NCBI RefSeq assembly: GCF_022347765.1
Contig: NZ_JAKRFZ010000021.1
Span: forward strand, 1-64,000
DNA length: 64,000 nt
Origin: Pseudoalteromonas sp. OOF1S-7
GTDB taxonomy: Bacteria > Pseudomonadota > Gammaproteobacteria > Enterobacterales > Alteromonadaceae
Direction of reading: 5' to 3'
Shown: positions 23,098 through 32,942 of the stretch, piece after piece
How positions within the stretch are numbered: the stretch's first letter is position 1
Layout of the letters: each line of letters opens with the position of its first letter
Position numbers and translations under genes: made by a program
The notes under the pieces: model-generated
Database searches by the model: none
The model's input: the letters and a program-made list of their open reading frames with translations, nothing else
Told to the model about the DNA's origin: nothing

Positions 23098-23961
23098 TTG
23101 TTAGTTATTTATAAGCCCGGAGGGGGGCGAAGGCTACAGCGTCATTTACGCTGGTTACGGGCGCAGGCAAAACAGCGCCGGATCACCATTAGCTGGTACG
23201 AGACCACCGGGTTTTATGGCCGGGATCAGGACGCTATCCGGTTACAGACTCATGGTCAGTCACTGATTGTGGTTGTAGGGGGAGACGGGACCATCAATCT
23301 GGTTGTCAATGCGATGTGTGGATCATCGGCTCAACTGGCGTGCCTGCCTGCGGGAACGGGCAATGATTTTTGCCGCCAATTTAGTTACACCGATCAGCAA
23401 TGGCGAGCCGCAGTATTCTCATCGAACAGTATCGCCTTAGACGCAGGCGCAGTAGGCGCGCGCTATTTTGTGAATATTGCCGGTGTGGGGTTTAATGCTG
23501 AAGTAGTGCAAAGTTTACAGGGTCAAAAAAGAGCCGGAGCCCTCAGTTATGTGTGGGGAGGCATTAAACAGTTATTTTGTGCGCCGACAGTCGAGCTTAA
23601 AACGGCCCAGAACCGTGGATTAAAGCAGGGTATGATGTTACTTCTGGCCAATGGACGTTTCTTTGCTGCCGGCCTGCAGCCTGCGCCTCTGGCAAGTTTA
23701 CAGGACGGTCAGCTGGAGTGTATGTGGTTTTCTGCCCAAAGCTGGTGGCAACGCTTGGTTGTGTTCGCTGCGATGCTGGTGGGCTGTCATCAGCGTCTAC
23801 CCTGGGTGCACCGGGAAAAGCGTACACAGTTGGATATTATAACGCCGGGCCTGGCTGTGGAGGCTGACGGCGATCTGGTGGCAACAACGCCGGTGACCAT
23901 CCGCAGCCTGCCAGGTGCGATACAGCTCAGGGTCTTGCCTGAGACGGCGTTGCCGGACTGA
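23098..23961 (+). CDS. Diacylglycerol kinase-family lipid kinase
   Basis: The catalytic-domain motif VVVGGDGTINLVVNA (about residues 59-73) and LPAGTGNDFCR identify a DAGK/YegS-type lipid kinase, which phosphorylates diacylglycerol or a similar lipid. Homologues begin with a strand like LLVIYKP, here directly at a TTG (23098) preceded by GGGGG; a frame opening at 23020 adds an implausible hydrophobic leader from AT-rich DNA. I therefore place a TTG start, giving 287 residues. The 3' end overlaps the convergent transporter gene by 35 bases. Confidence 0.8.
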   Translation: MLVIYKPGGGRRLQRHLRWLRAQAKQRRITISWYETTGFYGRDQDAIRLQTHGQSLIVVVGGDGTINLVVNAMCGSSAQLACLPAGTGNDFCRQFSYTDQQWRAAVFSSNSIALDAGAVGARYFVNIAGVGFNAEVVQSLQGQKRAGALSYVWGGIKQLFCAPTVELKTAQNRGLKQGMMLLLANGRFFAAGLQPAPLASLQDGQLECMWFSAQSWWQRLVVFAAMLVGCHQRLPWVHREKRTQLDIITPGLAVEADGDLVATTPVTIRSLPGAIQLRVLPETALPD

Positions 23962-24847
23962 GCCAGGCACGGATACGTTGATATGGTGTGAGCACGATGG
24001 CATTACCGATCAATACCAGTGAAAAGCCAATAAACGTGTTGAGCTGCCAGACAAACCCTTCAAACCACGTACTGAGCGTGACTGCCACCAGAGGGAACAG
24101 CACAATCAGGTAGCTGGCCTTCTCTGGCCCAATGTTTTTTAGCAGGTGGAAGTAACACGCAAAGGCAATCACAGTACCAAATACCGACAAGTACAGCAGA
24201 GAACCCCAGTATTGAGCGTTGGCTTCAATGTCAAACTGCAGCGGGCTGAAGGCCACATAGCCCCCTAAAAACACAGCGCTATACAGCATGCCCCAGGCAT
24301 TGCCCTGGAGTACCCCAATCTGGCGGTTAGAATTACGTACACTGACCATATTCCCGAGTGACGCAACAAACATACCTGCCAGCGCCAGCAACAAACCAGT
24401 GAATGCGTCGCTGTTGAGGTCGGCACTGCTCAGATCTTGCCAGAACAAGCTGACGATACCGGCAAGTCCCAGCATGGCTCCAAGATAGATACGCCCCGCA
24501 ATGGGTTTGGCGAAAAACAGCCGGGTATTGACAATGTTTGCCACCAGTAAGAGTGAAAAAGCAATGGAGGCCATCGCAGAGCTCAGACTGCCTTGTGCCC
24601 AGTACAGCAGTAAGTAGTTTAGGCCGAAGTTACCCAGCGCGAGCAACATAAAAAAGCCATGATCAGTGAGTGAATAGCGCATTGGCGGGCGCTTGAGCAG
24701 TACATAAAACCACATACAAGCAGCAGAAATAGCAAAGCGATAAAACAAAGAGACCACTTCGTTTACCGAGCCCAACTGGAATTCAATCGCCAGCCAGGTG
24801 GAGCCCCAGATCAGGACGGTTAATGTGTACAGAAAAACATTGTTCAT
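23927..24847 (-). CDS. EamA/DMT-family transporter
   Basis: The 306-residue protein shows ten hydrophobic helices in two EamA repeats, with the N-terminal LIWGSTWLAIEFQLG typical of drug/metabolite exporters. It is divergent from a MocR-type regulator over about 110 bases; such pairs usually mean the regulator controls the transporter. The substrate is unknown, amino acids or amines being common for this family. Confidence 0.85.
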   Translation of the reverse strand: MNNVFLYTLTVLIWGSTWLAIEFQLGSVNEVVSLFYRFAISAACMWFYVLLKRPPMRYSLTDHGFFMLLALGNFGLNYLLLYWAQGSLSSAMASIAFSLLLVANIVNTRLFFAKPIAGRIYLGAMLGLAGIVSLFWQDLSSADLNSDAFTGLLLALAGMFVASLGNMVSVRNSNRQIGVLQGNAWGMLYSAVFLGGYVAFSPLQFDIEANAQYWGSLLYLSVFGTVIAFACYFHLLKNIGPEKASYLIVLFPLVAVTLSTWFEGFVWQLNTFIGFSLVLIGNAIVLTPYQRIRAWLSPATPSQARP

Positions 24848-24955
24848 TCTTTCAACTCACAGGAAGGACTAGTCAGCGTGGCCAGTTTAGCGGTATATTC
24901 TGTATATGCCAGATACAAAAAATGTGTTTTTAAACCTATACAGATGGTGAGCGCG

Positions 24956-26404
24956 ATGGATCACTCTACATGTAAGCCTGATTACCTCTATCAGCAAGTC
25001 ATCACCGTGGTACGAGAGATGGTTGAGCAGGAGTTGCTGATGCCAGGTGATAAGTTACCGTCGCTCAGAGCCATGGCAAGTCGGCTGCGCGTAAGTATTC
25101 CCACTGTACAACAGGCCTATCAACAGCTTGAGATGATGGGCATGGTGGCTGCGCGTGAAAAGTCGGGCTACTTTTTGCAAAGTGGTCATGACACTGCGAC
25201 ACCCAGGCGCAGTAAATTACCTGCCAAACCCGTGATGGTAAATAAACAACAGCTCATTGAACAAGTGTATGAGGGGATCCATTTACCAGATGTAGCGCCA
25301 CTGGGACTTGCTAACCCGGTCGCAGCGGCCAGTCCGCAACAAGCACTAGCCAAAAGCATGCGACTGGCTATGCGTCAGGCTCAGGAGCGTATGCTCGATT
25401 ATGGTGCTATCGATGGCCTGACGATGCTAAAAGCACAGATTGTGCAATATTATCTGGCACTGGGGCTGACGGTGAATAGCGATGAGTTGATCATCACTAA
25501 TGGTGCCCAGGAAGCGATCGCCATCGCATTGCAGTGTGTGACACAACCGGGTGACATCGTTGCGATTGAATCACCATGCTACTTTGGCATTGTCGAATTG
25601 GTTGAAAACTTAGGGCTGAAAGCGATAGAAATCCCCGTTTGCCCGGACGACGGCTTGTGGCTTGACGACCTCAGTGCAGCGCTGACACGCCATCCAATTA
25701 AAGCCTGTTTGTTTTCGACCAGCATCAATAATCCGTTAGGCAGTCAAATGCCTGAATCTCGCATGCAACAGTTGCTGCAATTACTGCATGTGCATGAGGT
25801 GGTGCTGATTGAAGACGATGTTTACGGCGACTTGTATTTTGGTGAGCAGCGAGTAAGACCAGCACAGTGTTTTGCGGGACCAGGAGCAGTACTGACCTGT
25901 TCGTCGTTTTCTAAAACGGTGGCGCCTGGCTATCGCGTTGGCTGGATGCTGGCAGGACCATACAGTGCGCGGGCTAAGCGCTTTAAACGGGCGCTCAGTT
26001 GTTCTGCACCAATGATGAACCAATGGGCGTTGGCTGATTTTATGGCCAGTGGTGAGTTTCAACGCCATTTGCGACAACTGCGTAAGCGCTTGTATGACAA
26101 TAAGCAGAAAATGCGCCTGGCCGTGCAGAAGTATTTTCCTGATCATGTCCGCGTCAGCGAGCCAAAAGGTGGGTGTGTGCTATGGCTGGACCTGGGTGGG
26201 GCATACGATGGCGGCCTGTTCTTTCAACTGGCACTACGGGCAGGGATCAGCGTGGCGCCAGGGGCTATATTTAGTGCCTATGAAAGGTACAGTAGCTGTG
26301 TGCGGATCAGTTATGGTTTGCCCTGGAGTGAGGAAATGGAAGGCTATGTACGCACGCTGGGAGCGTTGGTTCATCAGGCTAAAAAGCAGCCACAACCGCA
26401 GTAA
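24956..26404 (+). CDS. MocR-type GntR regulator with aminotransferase domain
   Basis: The product joins a GntR winged helix (about residues 8-75, MPGDKLPSLRAMASRLRVS) to a class I aminotransferase-like domain with PLP Lys320 in SSFSKTVAPGYRVGW. MocR regulators sense PLP or an amino compound. I start at the ATG at 24956 (482 residues), with GGTGAG upstream; ATGs at 24944 and 24878 are alternatives. It is divergent from the DMT transporter, the likely target. Confidence 0.85.
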   Translation: MDHSTCKPDYLYQQVITVVREMVEQELLMPGDKLPSLRAMASRLRVSIPTVQQAYQQLEMMGMVAAREKSGYFLQSGHDTATPRRSKLPAKPVMVNKQQLIEQVYEGIHLPDVAPLGLANPVAAASPQQALAKSMRLAMRQAQERMLDYGAIDGLTMLKAQIVQYYLALGLTVNSDELIITNGAQEAIAIALQCVTQPGDIVAIESPCYFGIVELVENLGLKAIEIPVCPDDGLWLDDLSAALTRHPIKACLFSTSINNPLGSQMPESRMQQLLQLLHVHEVVLIEDDVYGDLYFGEQRVRPAQCFAGPGAVLTCSSFSKTVAPGYRVGWMLAGPYSARAKRFKRALSCSAPMMNQWALADFMASGEFQRHLRQLRKRLYDNKQKMRLAVQKYFPDHVRVSEPKGGCVLWLDLGGAYDGGLFFQLALRAGISVAPGAIFSAYERYSSCVRISYGLPWSEEMEGYVRTLGALVHQAKKQPQPQ

Positions 26405-26452
26405 GTAGGGTACTGATGTCGGTGTGGCTGACTACGCAGGGAAAGCGGTTAC

Positions 26453-27235
26453 TTAGCGATAGTTAAACAACTGATAGCCTTTTAACTGAGGGATCATTGC
26501 GCTGAGCTGTGCTTCTTGTACAGCAATCGATTCGAACTGGCCGCATAGGGCGTTGGCTTGTTGCTCCAGGGCTGTCGCCTGTCCTTCTACTCGTTGCTCT
26601 ATTTCATTGCCCAGCGCTTCCATGCGCTGCTCGAAGCGGTCCATGTCTCCGCCTGCACTCACCATTTCAGACCCAATGGCAACTAACAGACTACCTATGG
26701 ACTCCATCATGGCGCCTTCTACGGCTTGCTCAACTTTTTCTTCAAACTGGTGCTCAAACTGCTCACCAAACTCATTAAAGGTTTGCTCACCCATCACAAA
26801 GGTGCCCTGCTGATAAAATGTATCTTTAATCTCGGAGTGCAGTTCGTCCATCAGGCCAGACAATGCGTCGAAGCTGTGTAAATTAAATGCGGTCGCGACT
26901 TCCTGTATCGCGACGCCAGCCAGTTCTACCCCCTGCAATGCAATACTGGCGACTTTGGGAAGTTCTGCTCTGAGCGTGTCGGCATACGTTTGCATGGCCA
27001 GACGCGCATCCTGGTTCAGACTGACGGGCTGGTCTGCGATATACAGATAGCCCTGAGCGTCAATCATCACAGGTTTACCATTGCCATTTTTAATGTACAA
27101 CCGGTCGGGCGTAATTTGTACATCGTTTGTAAAGTCTACGGTGCACTCATCAGTGCTAACAGAAAAGTGCTGGTCAGTATGGGCGACGACCTGGGTAGAC
27201 AAAACCAGTGTTGAAGCGAGCAGAATTGTTTTCAT
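26453..27235 (-). CDS. YggN-like DUF2884 periplasmic protein
   Basis: From the ATG at 27235 (AAGGAAC upstream) the protein has 260 residues with a signal peptide cleaved near VVAHT. The mature part matches DUF2884/YggN: a strand IKNGNGKPVMIDAQG, a long helical region with LAMQTYADTLRAELP, and a C-terminal coiled segment rich in Glu and Gln. Function is unknown. A longer frame from 27370 lacks a ribosome-binding site. Confidence 0.75.
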   Translation of the reverse strand: MKTILLASTLVLSTQVVAHTDQHFSVSTDECTVDFTNDVQITPDRLYIKNGNGKPVMIDAQGYLYIADQPVSLNQDARLAMQTYADTLRAELPKVASIALQGVELAGVAIQEVATAFNLHSFDALSGLMDELHSEIKDTFYQQGTFVMGEQTFNEFGEQFEHQFEEKVEQAVEGAMMESIGSLLVAIGSEMVSAGGDMDRFEQRMEALGNEIEQRVEGQATALEQQANALCGQFESIAVQEAQLSAMIPQLKGYQLFNYR

Positions 27236-27539
27236 ACTATGTTCCTTGGGCTGTTGATGACAAAGATGAGGTAACAAAAACAATGCCACTTTATTAAGTT
27301 GCTGATAAGTAGGCTTTTTGTGGTTTTTGATTATGTCGTGGCTGTGTTGGCTTTTTAGTGATGTGACCAATAAGTAGTCAATTTGACCAGTTTATTTCTT
27401 GTACATTTGAGCAATAAAAAATATTTATCGTATAGATAAAAAAGTCTTGCTTTTCAGCGTCTGCATTTAGCGCTAAATACTAACTTAAGCAGCGTCAGCT
27501 GTTGGACCATTTAGCACAATTTAAGTTTTGGAGCTCGTC
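27236..27539. promoter_or_regulatory. Divergent intergenic region with AT-rich promoter segment
   Basis: The region separates the DUF2884 gene from the small acidic/basic protein gene. A possible + strand promoter is TTGAGC (27407) with TATAGA (27431) 18 bases on, inside a run of A and T. Nothing else is recognisable. Confidence 0.35.
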
Positions 27540-27722
27540 GTGGGTAAAACATTTTCCTATGATCCGTTAGATGATGATTATGAAGACGACTTTGGGTCGT
27601 TAGACAAAGAATTGCAGGCACAGCAAAAGAAGCGGGTGAAGCGCCGTCTGGATGACTACCTGGAGCAGAAACGCCTGAAGCGTAATCTTGGAGAGGATGA
27701 CCTGGACTTTTTAGATGATTGA
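27540..27722 (+). CDS. Small charged protein, PA3496-like
   Basis: The GTG at 27540 has GGAG eight bases upstream and gives a 60-residue protein: acidic N-terminus (DPLDDDYEDDFGS), basic helix (QQKKRVKRRLDDYLEQKRLKRN) and acidic tail. This two-charge layout resembles the small PA3496 family of gammaproteobacteria, annotated elsewhere as linked to envelope integrity. The family call is tentative. A strong terminator follows. Confidence 0.6.
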   Translation: MGKTFSYDPLDDDYEDDFGSLDKELQAQQKKRVKRRLDDYLEQKRLKRNLGEDDLDFLDD

Positions 27723-27786
27723 GTGGGTGTAGCGGCTACGGTGAGGCCACTCGACCTGCCTTATGTGCCAGGAAACAGAATGATAG

Positions 27787-27820
27787 AGTAAGGCAGCTGA
27801 GGCTGCCTTACTGATTTTTT
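27787..27820 (+). terminator. Rho-independent terminator
   Basis: An 11-bp perfect stem (AGTAAGGCAGC/GCTGCCTTACT) with loop TGAG is followed by gatttttt. It ends the small charged protein gene and separates it from the convergent cytochrome gene. Confidence 0.85.
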
Positions 27821-27824
27821 ATGC

Positions 27825-28274
27825 TTAGTCCTGGAACGACTTGTGGCAATCTTTACAGCCTTTCGCCCAATTTTTAAAGGCCGCACCAATGATCTTTTTG
27901 TCACCTGATTCAGCTGCAACAGCCAGCTTTTGCGCATAATCTGCAAAATCTTGTGCTTTCTTATCAAACGTGGCACGGTCAGTCCAGATTGCAGGTAATG
28001 CGTCTGTATCGCCCTTATCTGAGCCAGCCGGGAAAGCTTCCCATGGCATAGCTGATAACCTTGCTGCATTGTTAGCACGCTGCTTAAAGCGCTCAGCGTC
28101 AAATGGTATTTTGCCTTTGAGCATATCACCCATATCGCCAGTCTGATAACGGATCAGCTGAAACACGGCTTTACGGTACTCGATGGCATCTTCTGGTTTT
28201 TCGAATAATGAGCTTGCCTGAACATTCAGAGACAGCCCGGCGAACAAACTTGTTAATAATAGTGTAATTCTCAT
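27825..28274 (-). CDS. Cytochrome c' family protein
   Basis: The 149-residue protein has a signal peptide (MRITLLLTSLFAGLSLNVQA) and a single C-terminal haem site CKDCH close to the end, the layout of cytochrome c'/c-556 four-helix proteins. The core has AIEYRKAVFQLIRYQTGDMGDMLKG near the N-terminus, whose Met could be the second axial ligand as in c-556. It is periplasmic and either carries electrons or binds NO. Confidence 0.88.
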   Translation of the reverse strand: MRITLLLTSLFAGLSLNVQASSLFEKPEDAIEYRKAVFQLIRYQTGDMGDMLKGKIPFDAERFKQRANNAARLSAMPWEAFPAGSDKGDTDALPAIWTDRATFDKKAQDFADYAQKLAVAAESGDKKIIGAAFKNWAKGCKDCHKSFQD

Positions 28275-28638
28275 TTTGACCCCTTAAATAAAAAACAGCC
28301 TCTTTTCTATGTCTTTACCAAAGATATTGCAAGTCTCTTAGACGAGTTGAGAATTCTGGACTACATTAGACACTCAATTTGTGTGTATTTTGTTCAAATC
28401 ACTTTACATACGCAGCAATGTGACAACATGATGGCAAGTTGGTTTACGTTCGTTTACAGTTTTAAATTTCTTAATAAACATGAAGTTGCGCATTTTGTTG
28501 TGATTTGATTGAAAAGTTTGTAACTTCTTTGTTTGTTTAATATTGTAATTAACAGTGGAGTCACACTATATTGATGGGCGAATCTACTCTCTAAAACTAA
28601 AAGAAACATCTTTTACACAACAAGTCCTAGGGGAAACT
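28275..28638. other. 364-base AT-rich leader of the protease gene
   Basis: The interval separates the divergent cytochrome and protease genes. It is AT-rich with TTG and TAAT motifs from 28440 onward, but no promoter pair is decisive. The real protease start at 28639 lies well inside a longer open frame that opens at 28555. Confidence 0.4.
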
Positions 28639-31600
28639 ATGGCCAAGTATTCATTTAAAGCCACCGCGGTAGCGACAGCTGTCTCCGGTGCATTGATGGC
28701 AGCATCAGCAACGGCTGCAACCGCACAAGTTCAACCAAGCACATCATTAAAAGTCAGTAAGGTTGCTTTAGAGCAAAGCAGCATCGCTGAAGCGCGTACA
28801 AACGCCTATTTGGTCGTTATGAAACAAAATACGGCCGTAGACCTAGTCTCTAAAGGTATATACAGCGAAGCAGCAGCTAAGCACACATATGCTAGCGTAC
28901 AAGCTGCACAGTCTAACCTAAGACAACAAATTCAACAGCTTGACGCCAGTGCTAAAGTGCTTGGCTCAACCAAAGTACTGGCTTCTACGCTGATCGTTGA
29001 AGCATCTGACAGCACGCTTGATAAGTTACGCAACAATGCTGCCGTAGAGCGCATTCTACCGCTAAGAGACTCACAACTATTTGTTGAAGAAAGCTCAGGC
29101 TACATTGGTGCTGACGCCGTAAAACAAAACCTGGACGTTACCGGTAAAGACGTCAAAGTTGCAGTACTAGATACTGGTATTGATTACACACACAAAATAT
29201 TCAACGAAACTGCTGGTACGATTGAAGCGTATGAAGCAGAAGCTGCCGATCCAACCAGCGTTACTTGGCCACAGGGTCAGGTGAAAGGTGGTTACGACTA
29301 TGTGCGTAATGACGCTGACCCGATTGAAGATGATCCAAGATTCCGTTCAGATGCAACGGAACTGACTGACCACGGTACGCACGTATCACACGATGTAACA
29401 GGCATCGCACCTGATATTGAGCTGTATGTTTACTCGGTATGTGGCGGCGGTTGTACCTGGGCTGCGCAGATCAATGCACTTGAAGCTGCGATGGATCCGA
29501 ATGGTGATGGCGACATCAGCGACCGTGTAGATCTGATGAACATGTCACTGGGTGGTGAATTTGGTAACACTTACACCGGTGATGGCACACAATATCTCAT
29601 TCAGCGTGCCGTTGAACTGGGCACCAATATGATCATTGCTGCCGGTAATGACGATGATATTCCATTCCGTGTTGGTGGTCCTAGTACAACGCCAAATGCC
29701 ATGTCAGTTGCTTCACTGACTCACCCGACACTAGAGAGCTTGTTCGGTGAAGGGACTATCGCGGGTTCAGAAACCGTGATCCAGCCTGCGAGCTTTGGCC
29801 CACAAGTTGCGTTTGCCTTTACTCAGGACGATGCTGAACTGGTTTATCCAAGCGAAAACCAAAATGGTTGTGACCTGGATGGCGGTGCAAACCCGTTTGA
29901 GAGCATGGACTTCACTGGTAAAGCGGTTCTGATTGACCGTGGTGCCTGTGCTTTCACAGAAAAAGTGCTTAACGCTCAGGAACGTGGTGCGGTACTGGTT
30001 CTGATTGCGAACAACAATGACGATGGTACGCCTGCACCTATGGGTGGTAGCGATGCTGCTGTGACAATCCCGTCAGTGGGCATTAATTTTGCGGCGGGTG
30101 ATGCACTTAAAAATCAGCTACGTGATGGCGCAGCAACTTACAGCGTATCCGGCGTACTGAAATCTACGACGGGCGGCGTGTCTGGCTTCTCTTCTCGTGG
30201 TCCTTCAATGGACGGTTTGTTGAAACCTGAAATTGCAGCGCCTGGTTCAAATATTCTGGCGGCCGCGCCTGCTACTGGCGACCAGCTTCACAGAATGTCT
30301 GGTACATCCATGGCGAGCCCGATTGTGGCTGGTGCAGTTGCACTGATGAAAGAAGGTCGTCCTGAACTGGACGCGTTTGAAATCAAAGCCATGCTGATGA
30401 ACACAGCAAATCTGGACATCCATGTTGATTCACTTAATGTTGATCCAGAGTCACCTCTGGCGCCAATCAGCCGTATCGGTGCTGGTCTGATCAATGTTGA
30501 AAAAGCGATGGCTTCACCGGTTGCTGCATGGACTTGGATCTCTGAGTACGAAACAAACCAAGGTGCACTGTCGTTTGGCTTTGACCAACTAGAAGAAGTA
30601 ACAACTTACACTAAAACTGTTGAACTGAAGAACTTCTCTGATGCACCAAAAACCTACAAGCTGCGTACTGAAGCGCGTTATAAAAACGACGAAGATGCCG
30701 GTGCACTGAGCTGGGATTTCCCTGCAGAAGTAACTGTACCTGCTGGTCAGACGATTGCGTTTGATGTATCAGTAACCGTTGACCCTGCTAAGCTACCAGC
30801 TTGGGGTATGACGAACCCACTGTCTGCTGATGAACTGGGCCCGCGCACAGCTGCGTTGACCTTATCAGAAATGGATGGTGCTCTGGTATTTGATGACATT
30901 GAAACTGAAGGCGACCACGATCTGCATATGGTTTACCACATGCTGCCTAAAGCGCACGTAGGTGTAGAGCTGGGCTACGAAATGATCAATGGCGACCCAA
31001 TGCCAGTGGTGATGAATAATGGTTTCAGAACACTTAATCCTTTGACAGATCAACTGATCGCAGTGGGTGAAGAAGCAAGCAAAGAAGACAAAGCGTTCAA
31101 TATTTTGGGTGCGACGTTCAATGTCTTCGAAGCTGAAGGCTGTACAGACACAGGTTTGTTCTTCACAGCGTCAATGAAGTTACGTGACGATCTTAAGCAC
31201 CTGCGTCAGGCTGGTTATCAGATGAACTTTGATACCAACAACGATGGTACTTTTGACTACGCACTGTCTATCTACAACGATGTAGGCCGCAGTGCCGCGG
31301 TACCTGGGCGTGGCCGCACCGTGTCTGGTCAAATTGTTGATGGCGCGCCAGCATGGGCATTCCTGTCTCCAATGTTCCACGAAACCGGGTCAGGCACTGT
31401 GACTTTCTCTGGCTGTACTGACTTGATTGGTTTGACCGCGGATCAGCTGGGCAATGAGATGAACGTTGAAGCGTTGGTTGGCTGGGATGACTACCAGCTG
31501 GGTATTAGCACTGTGACTGACGCTATCAGCGGCAACGTTACCTTCGCAACGTCATCTGCAACCCTGGTAGATGCCGAAGGAACCGAAATCAGAGAGCTGG

Positions 31601-32709
31601 CACCAGGTGAAAAAGCGTATATCAGAACAGACGCACCATTTGCAATTGCAGACGCAAGCGGTACAGAAATATTGGCGGCTGTGACTGAAGAGGTACTAGC
31701 TGGTCCGGGTGCAGCAACACCACCAATGATTATCAGTGCAATGCACGAAACACCAGAGCATACAGAAACAGGCACAGTGTTAGGTCAAGTTGAACTTGAA
31801 GAGCAAGAAGGCACATTAGATGTTTCTGAGTTCTATGTACGCTTCCAGTCTAACGAAGGCATTTCAGTGACCAAAGAAGGTGACATCGTTGTAACCAATG
31901 GTGACCTGCTGGACTACGACGCGGGTGTACATCAGGTTGAGCTGGTTGTTGTCGCGATTGACGTTCAGGGTAACGTATCTGAGCAAGGCTACATCACAGT
32001 CATGATCACCAACGAAGCGGATACCACTGAAGAGCAGACACCAGTTATTGCTACAGAGCAGCGCTTTGAGGTGATGGAGAATGCAGAAGCCGGTACTGAA
32101 GTTGGCAAGCTGATGGTGATGGATCAGGATGGTGACCTTGAGTCGTTCAGCATTGAAGGCAGCTCTTCGTTTGCAATCGATGCAGAAGGTAACATCACGG
32201 TCATCGGCCCTGTTGATTATGATGCAAGCGACATGATTAAGATCATGGTGACTGCGAAAGACAAAGCGGGCAACAGCTCAGAAGCCGTTGAAGTCATCTT
32301 CGATGTGCTGGAAGACGAGCACGAAGGTACGCCGGTGATTGAGATGAATCAGCGCTTCTCGGTGAATGAGAATGCGGCAATCGGTACCGAGATTGGTAAG
32401 CTTGCATTCTCTGATGCTGATGGGGACGTGACGCAGTTCGCTGTGACAGGCACTAACCTGGTAGCTATCGATGCCGAAGGTACGATCACTGTGGCTGGCG
32501 ACATTGACTTTGAGTATGAGCGTGTAATCAAGTTCAATGTTGTCGCGGTAGACGAGATGGGTAAATCGTCTGAGCCTGTAATGGTTGAGGTGCGGGTGAA
32601 CGACCTGACCGGTGGTGATGACAATGACGACGACGATTCAGGTTCACTGGCTTGGTTGACGTTATTAGCAGCACCGTTTGCAGCACTACGTCGCCGTAAG
32701 CGTAAATAA
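28639..32709 (+). CDS. Large secreted S8 (subtilisin-like) protease with GlyGly-CTERM-like tail
   Basis: The ATG at 28639 has AGGGG upstream and starts a signal peptide; the product is 1356 residues. An I9-type propeptide (about 45-150) precedes the subtilase triad Asp178 (VLDTGIDYTH), His245 (DHGTHV) and Ser557 (GTSMASP), with a PA domain inserted at about 390-490. Three repeats of the form ENAxxGTExGKL...DxDGD...AIDAEGNITV (about 1040-1330) look like cadherin modules. The tail (GSLAWLTLL, hydrophobic, RRRKRK) follows the GlyGly-CTERM pattern handled by rhombosortase after type II secretion, though the glycine run is replaced by Asp. The segment after His245 is unusually short. Confidence 0.93.
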   Translation: MAKYSFKATAVATAVSGALMAASATAATAQVQPSTSLKVSKVALEQSSIAEARTNAYLVVMKQNTAVDLVSKGIYSEAAAKHTYASVQAAQSNLRQQIQQLDASAKVLGSTKVLASTLIVEASDSTLDKLRNNAAVERILPLRDSQLFVEESSGYIGADAVKQNLDVTGKDVKVAVLDTGIDYTHKIFNETAGTIEAYEAEAADPTSVTWPQGQVKGGYDYVRNDADPIEDDPRFRSDATELTDHGTHVSHDVTGIAPDIELYVYSVCGGGCTWAAQINALEAAMDPNGDGDISDRVDLMNMSLGGEFGNTYTGDGTQYLIQRAVELGTNMIIAAGNDDDIPFRVGGPSTTPNAMSVASLTHPTLESLFGEGTIAGSETVIQPASFGPQVAFAFTQDDAELVYPSENQNGCDLDGGANPFESMDFTGKAVLIDRGACAFTEKVLNAQERGAVLVLIANNNDDGTPAPMGGSDAAVTIPSVGINFAAGDALKNQLRDGAATYSVSGVLKSTTGGVSGFSSRGPSMDGLLKPEIAAPGSNILAAAPATGDQLHRMSGTSMASPIVAGAVALMKEGRPELDAFEIKAMLMNTANLDIHVDSLNVDPESPLAPISRIGAGLINVEKAMASPVAAWTWISEYETNQGALSFGFDQLEEVTTYTKTVELKNFSDAPKTYKLRTEARYKNDEDAGALSWDFPAEVTVPAGQTIAFDVSVTVDPAKLPAWGMTNPLSADELGPRTAALTLSEMDGALVFDDIETEGDHDLHMVYHMLPKAHVGVELGYEMINGDPMPVVMNNGFRTLNPLTDQLIAVGEEASKEDKAFNILGATFNVFEAEGCTDTGLFFTASMKLRDDLKHLRQAGYQMNFDTNNDGTFDYALSIYNDVGRSAAVPGRGRTVSGQIVDGAPAWAFLSPMFHETGSGTVTFSGCTDLIGLTADQLGNEMNVEALVGWDDYQLGISTVTDAISGNVTFATSSATLVDAEGTEIRELAPGEKAYIRTDAPFAIADASGTEILAAVTEEVLAGPGAATPPMIISAMHETPEHTETGTVLGQVELEEQEGTLDVSEFYVRFQSNEGISVTKEGDIVVTNGDLLDYDAGVHQVELVVVAIDVQGNVSEQGYITVMITNEADTTEEQTPVIATEQRFEVMENAEAGTEVGKLMVMDQDGDLESFSIEGSSSFAIDAEGNITVIGPVDYDASDMIKIMVTAKDKAGNSSEAVEVIFDVLEDEHEGTPVIEMNQRFSVNENAAIGTEIGKLAFSDADGDVTQFAVTGTNLVAIDAEGTITVAGDIDFEYERVIKFNVVAVDEMGKSSEPVMVEVRVNDLTGGDDNDDDDSGSLAWLTLLAAPFAALRRRKRK

Positions 32710-32733
32710 GCAACTAAATAAGCTTTAGTTGAA

Positions 32734-32769
32734 AAAACCGCTCCGGGTTAGCCCGGAGCGGTTTTTTTT
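32734..32769. terminator. Bidirectional intrinsic terminator after the protease
   Basis: A 12-bp stem (AACCGCTCCGGG/CCCGGAGCGGTT) with a short loop has an A run before and eight Ts after, so it works on both strands. Confidence 0.9.
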
Positions 32770-32942
32770 GGCTAACGCTGAGGACAAAAATGATAGGTAT
32801 GTTCACCCTGGGGGGCGCAGAGTGCGTGTTTGTAGGTAGTCGTGGTTGTATGTGAGGAAAATGAACTCAGGTTGCTTTCACAACCCGAGCATTGACAGAA
32901 AATCTTGTCTTACAGATGACGACATGCAGGGGACAGTGTGGG

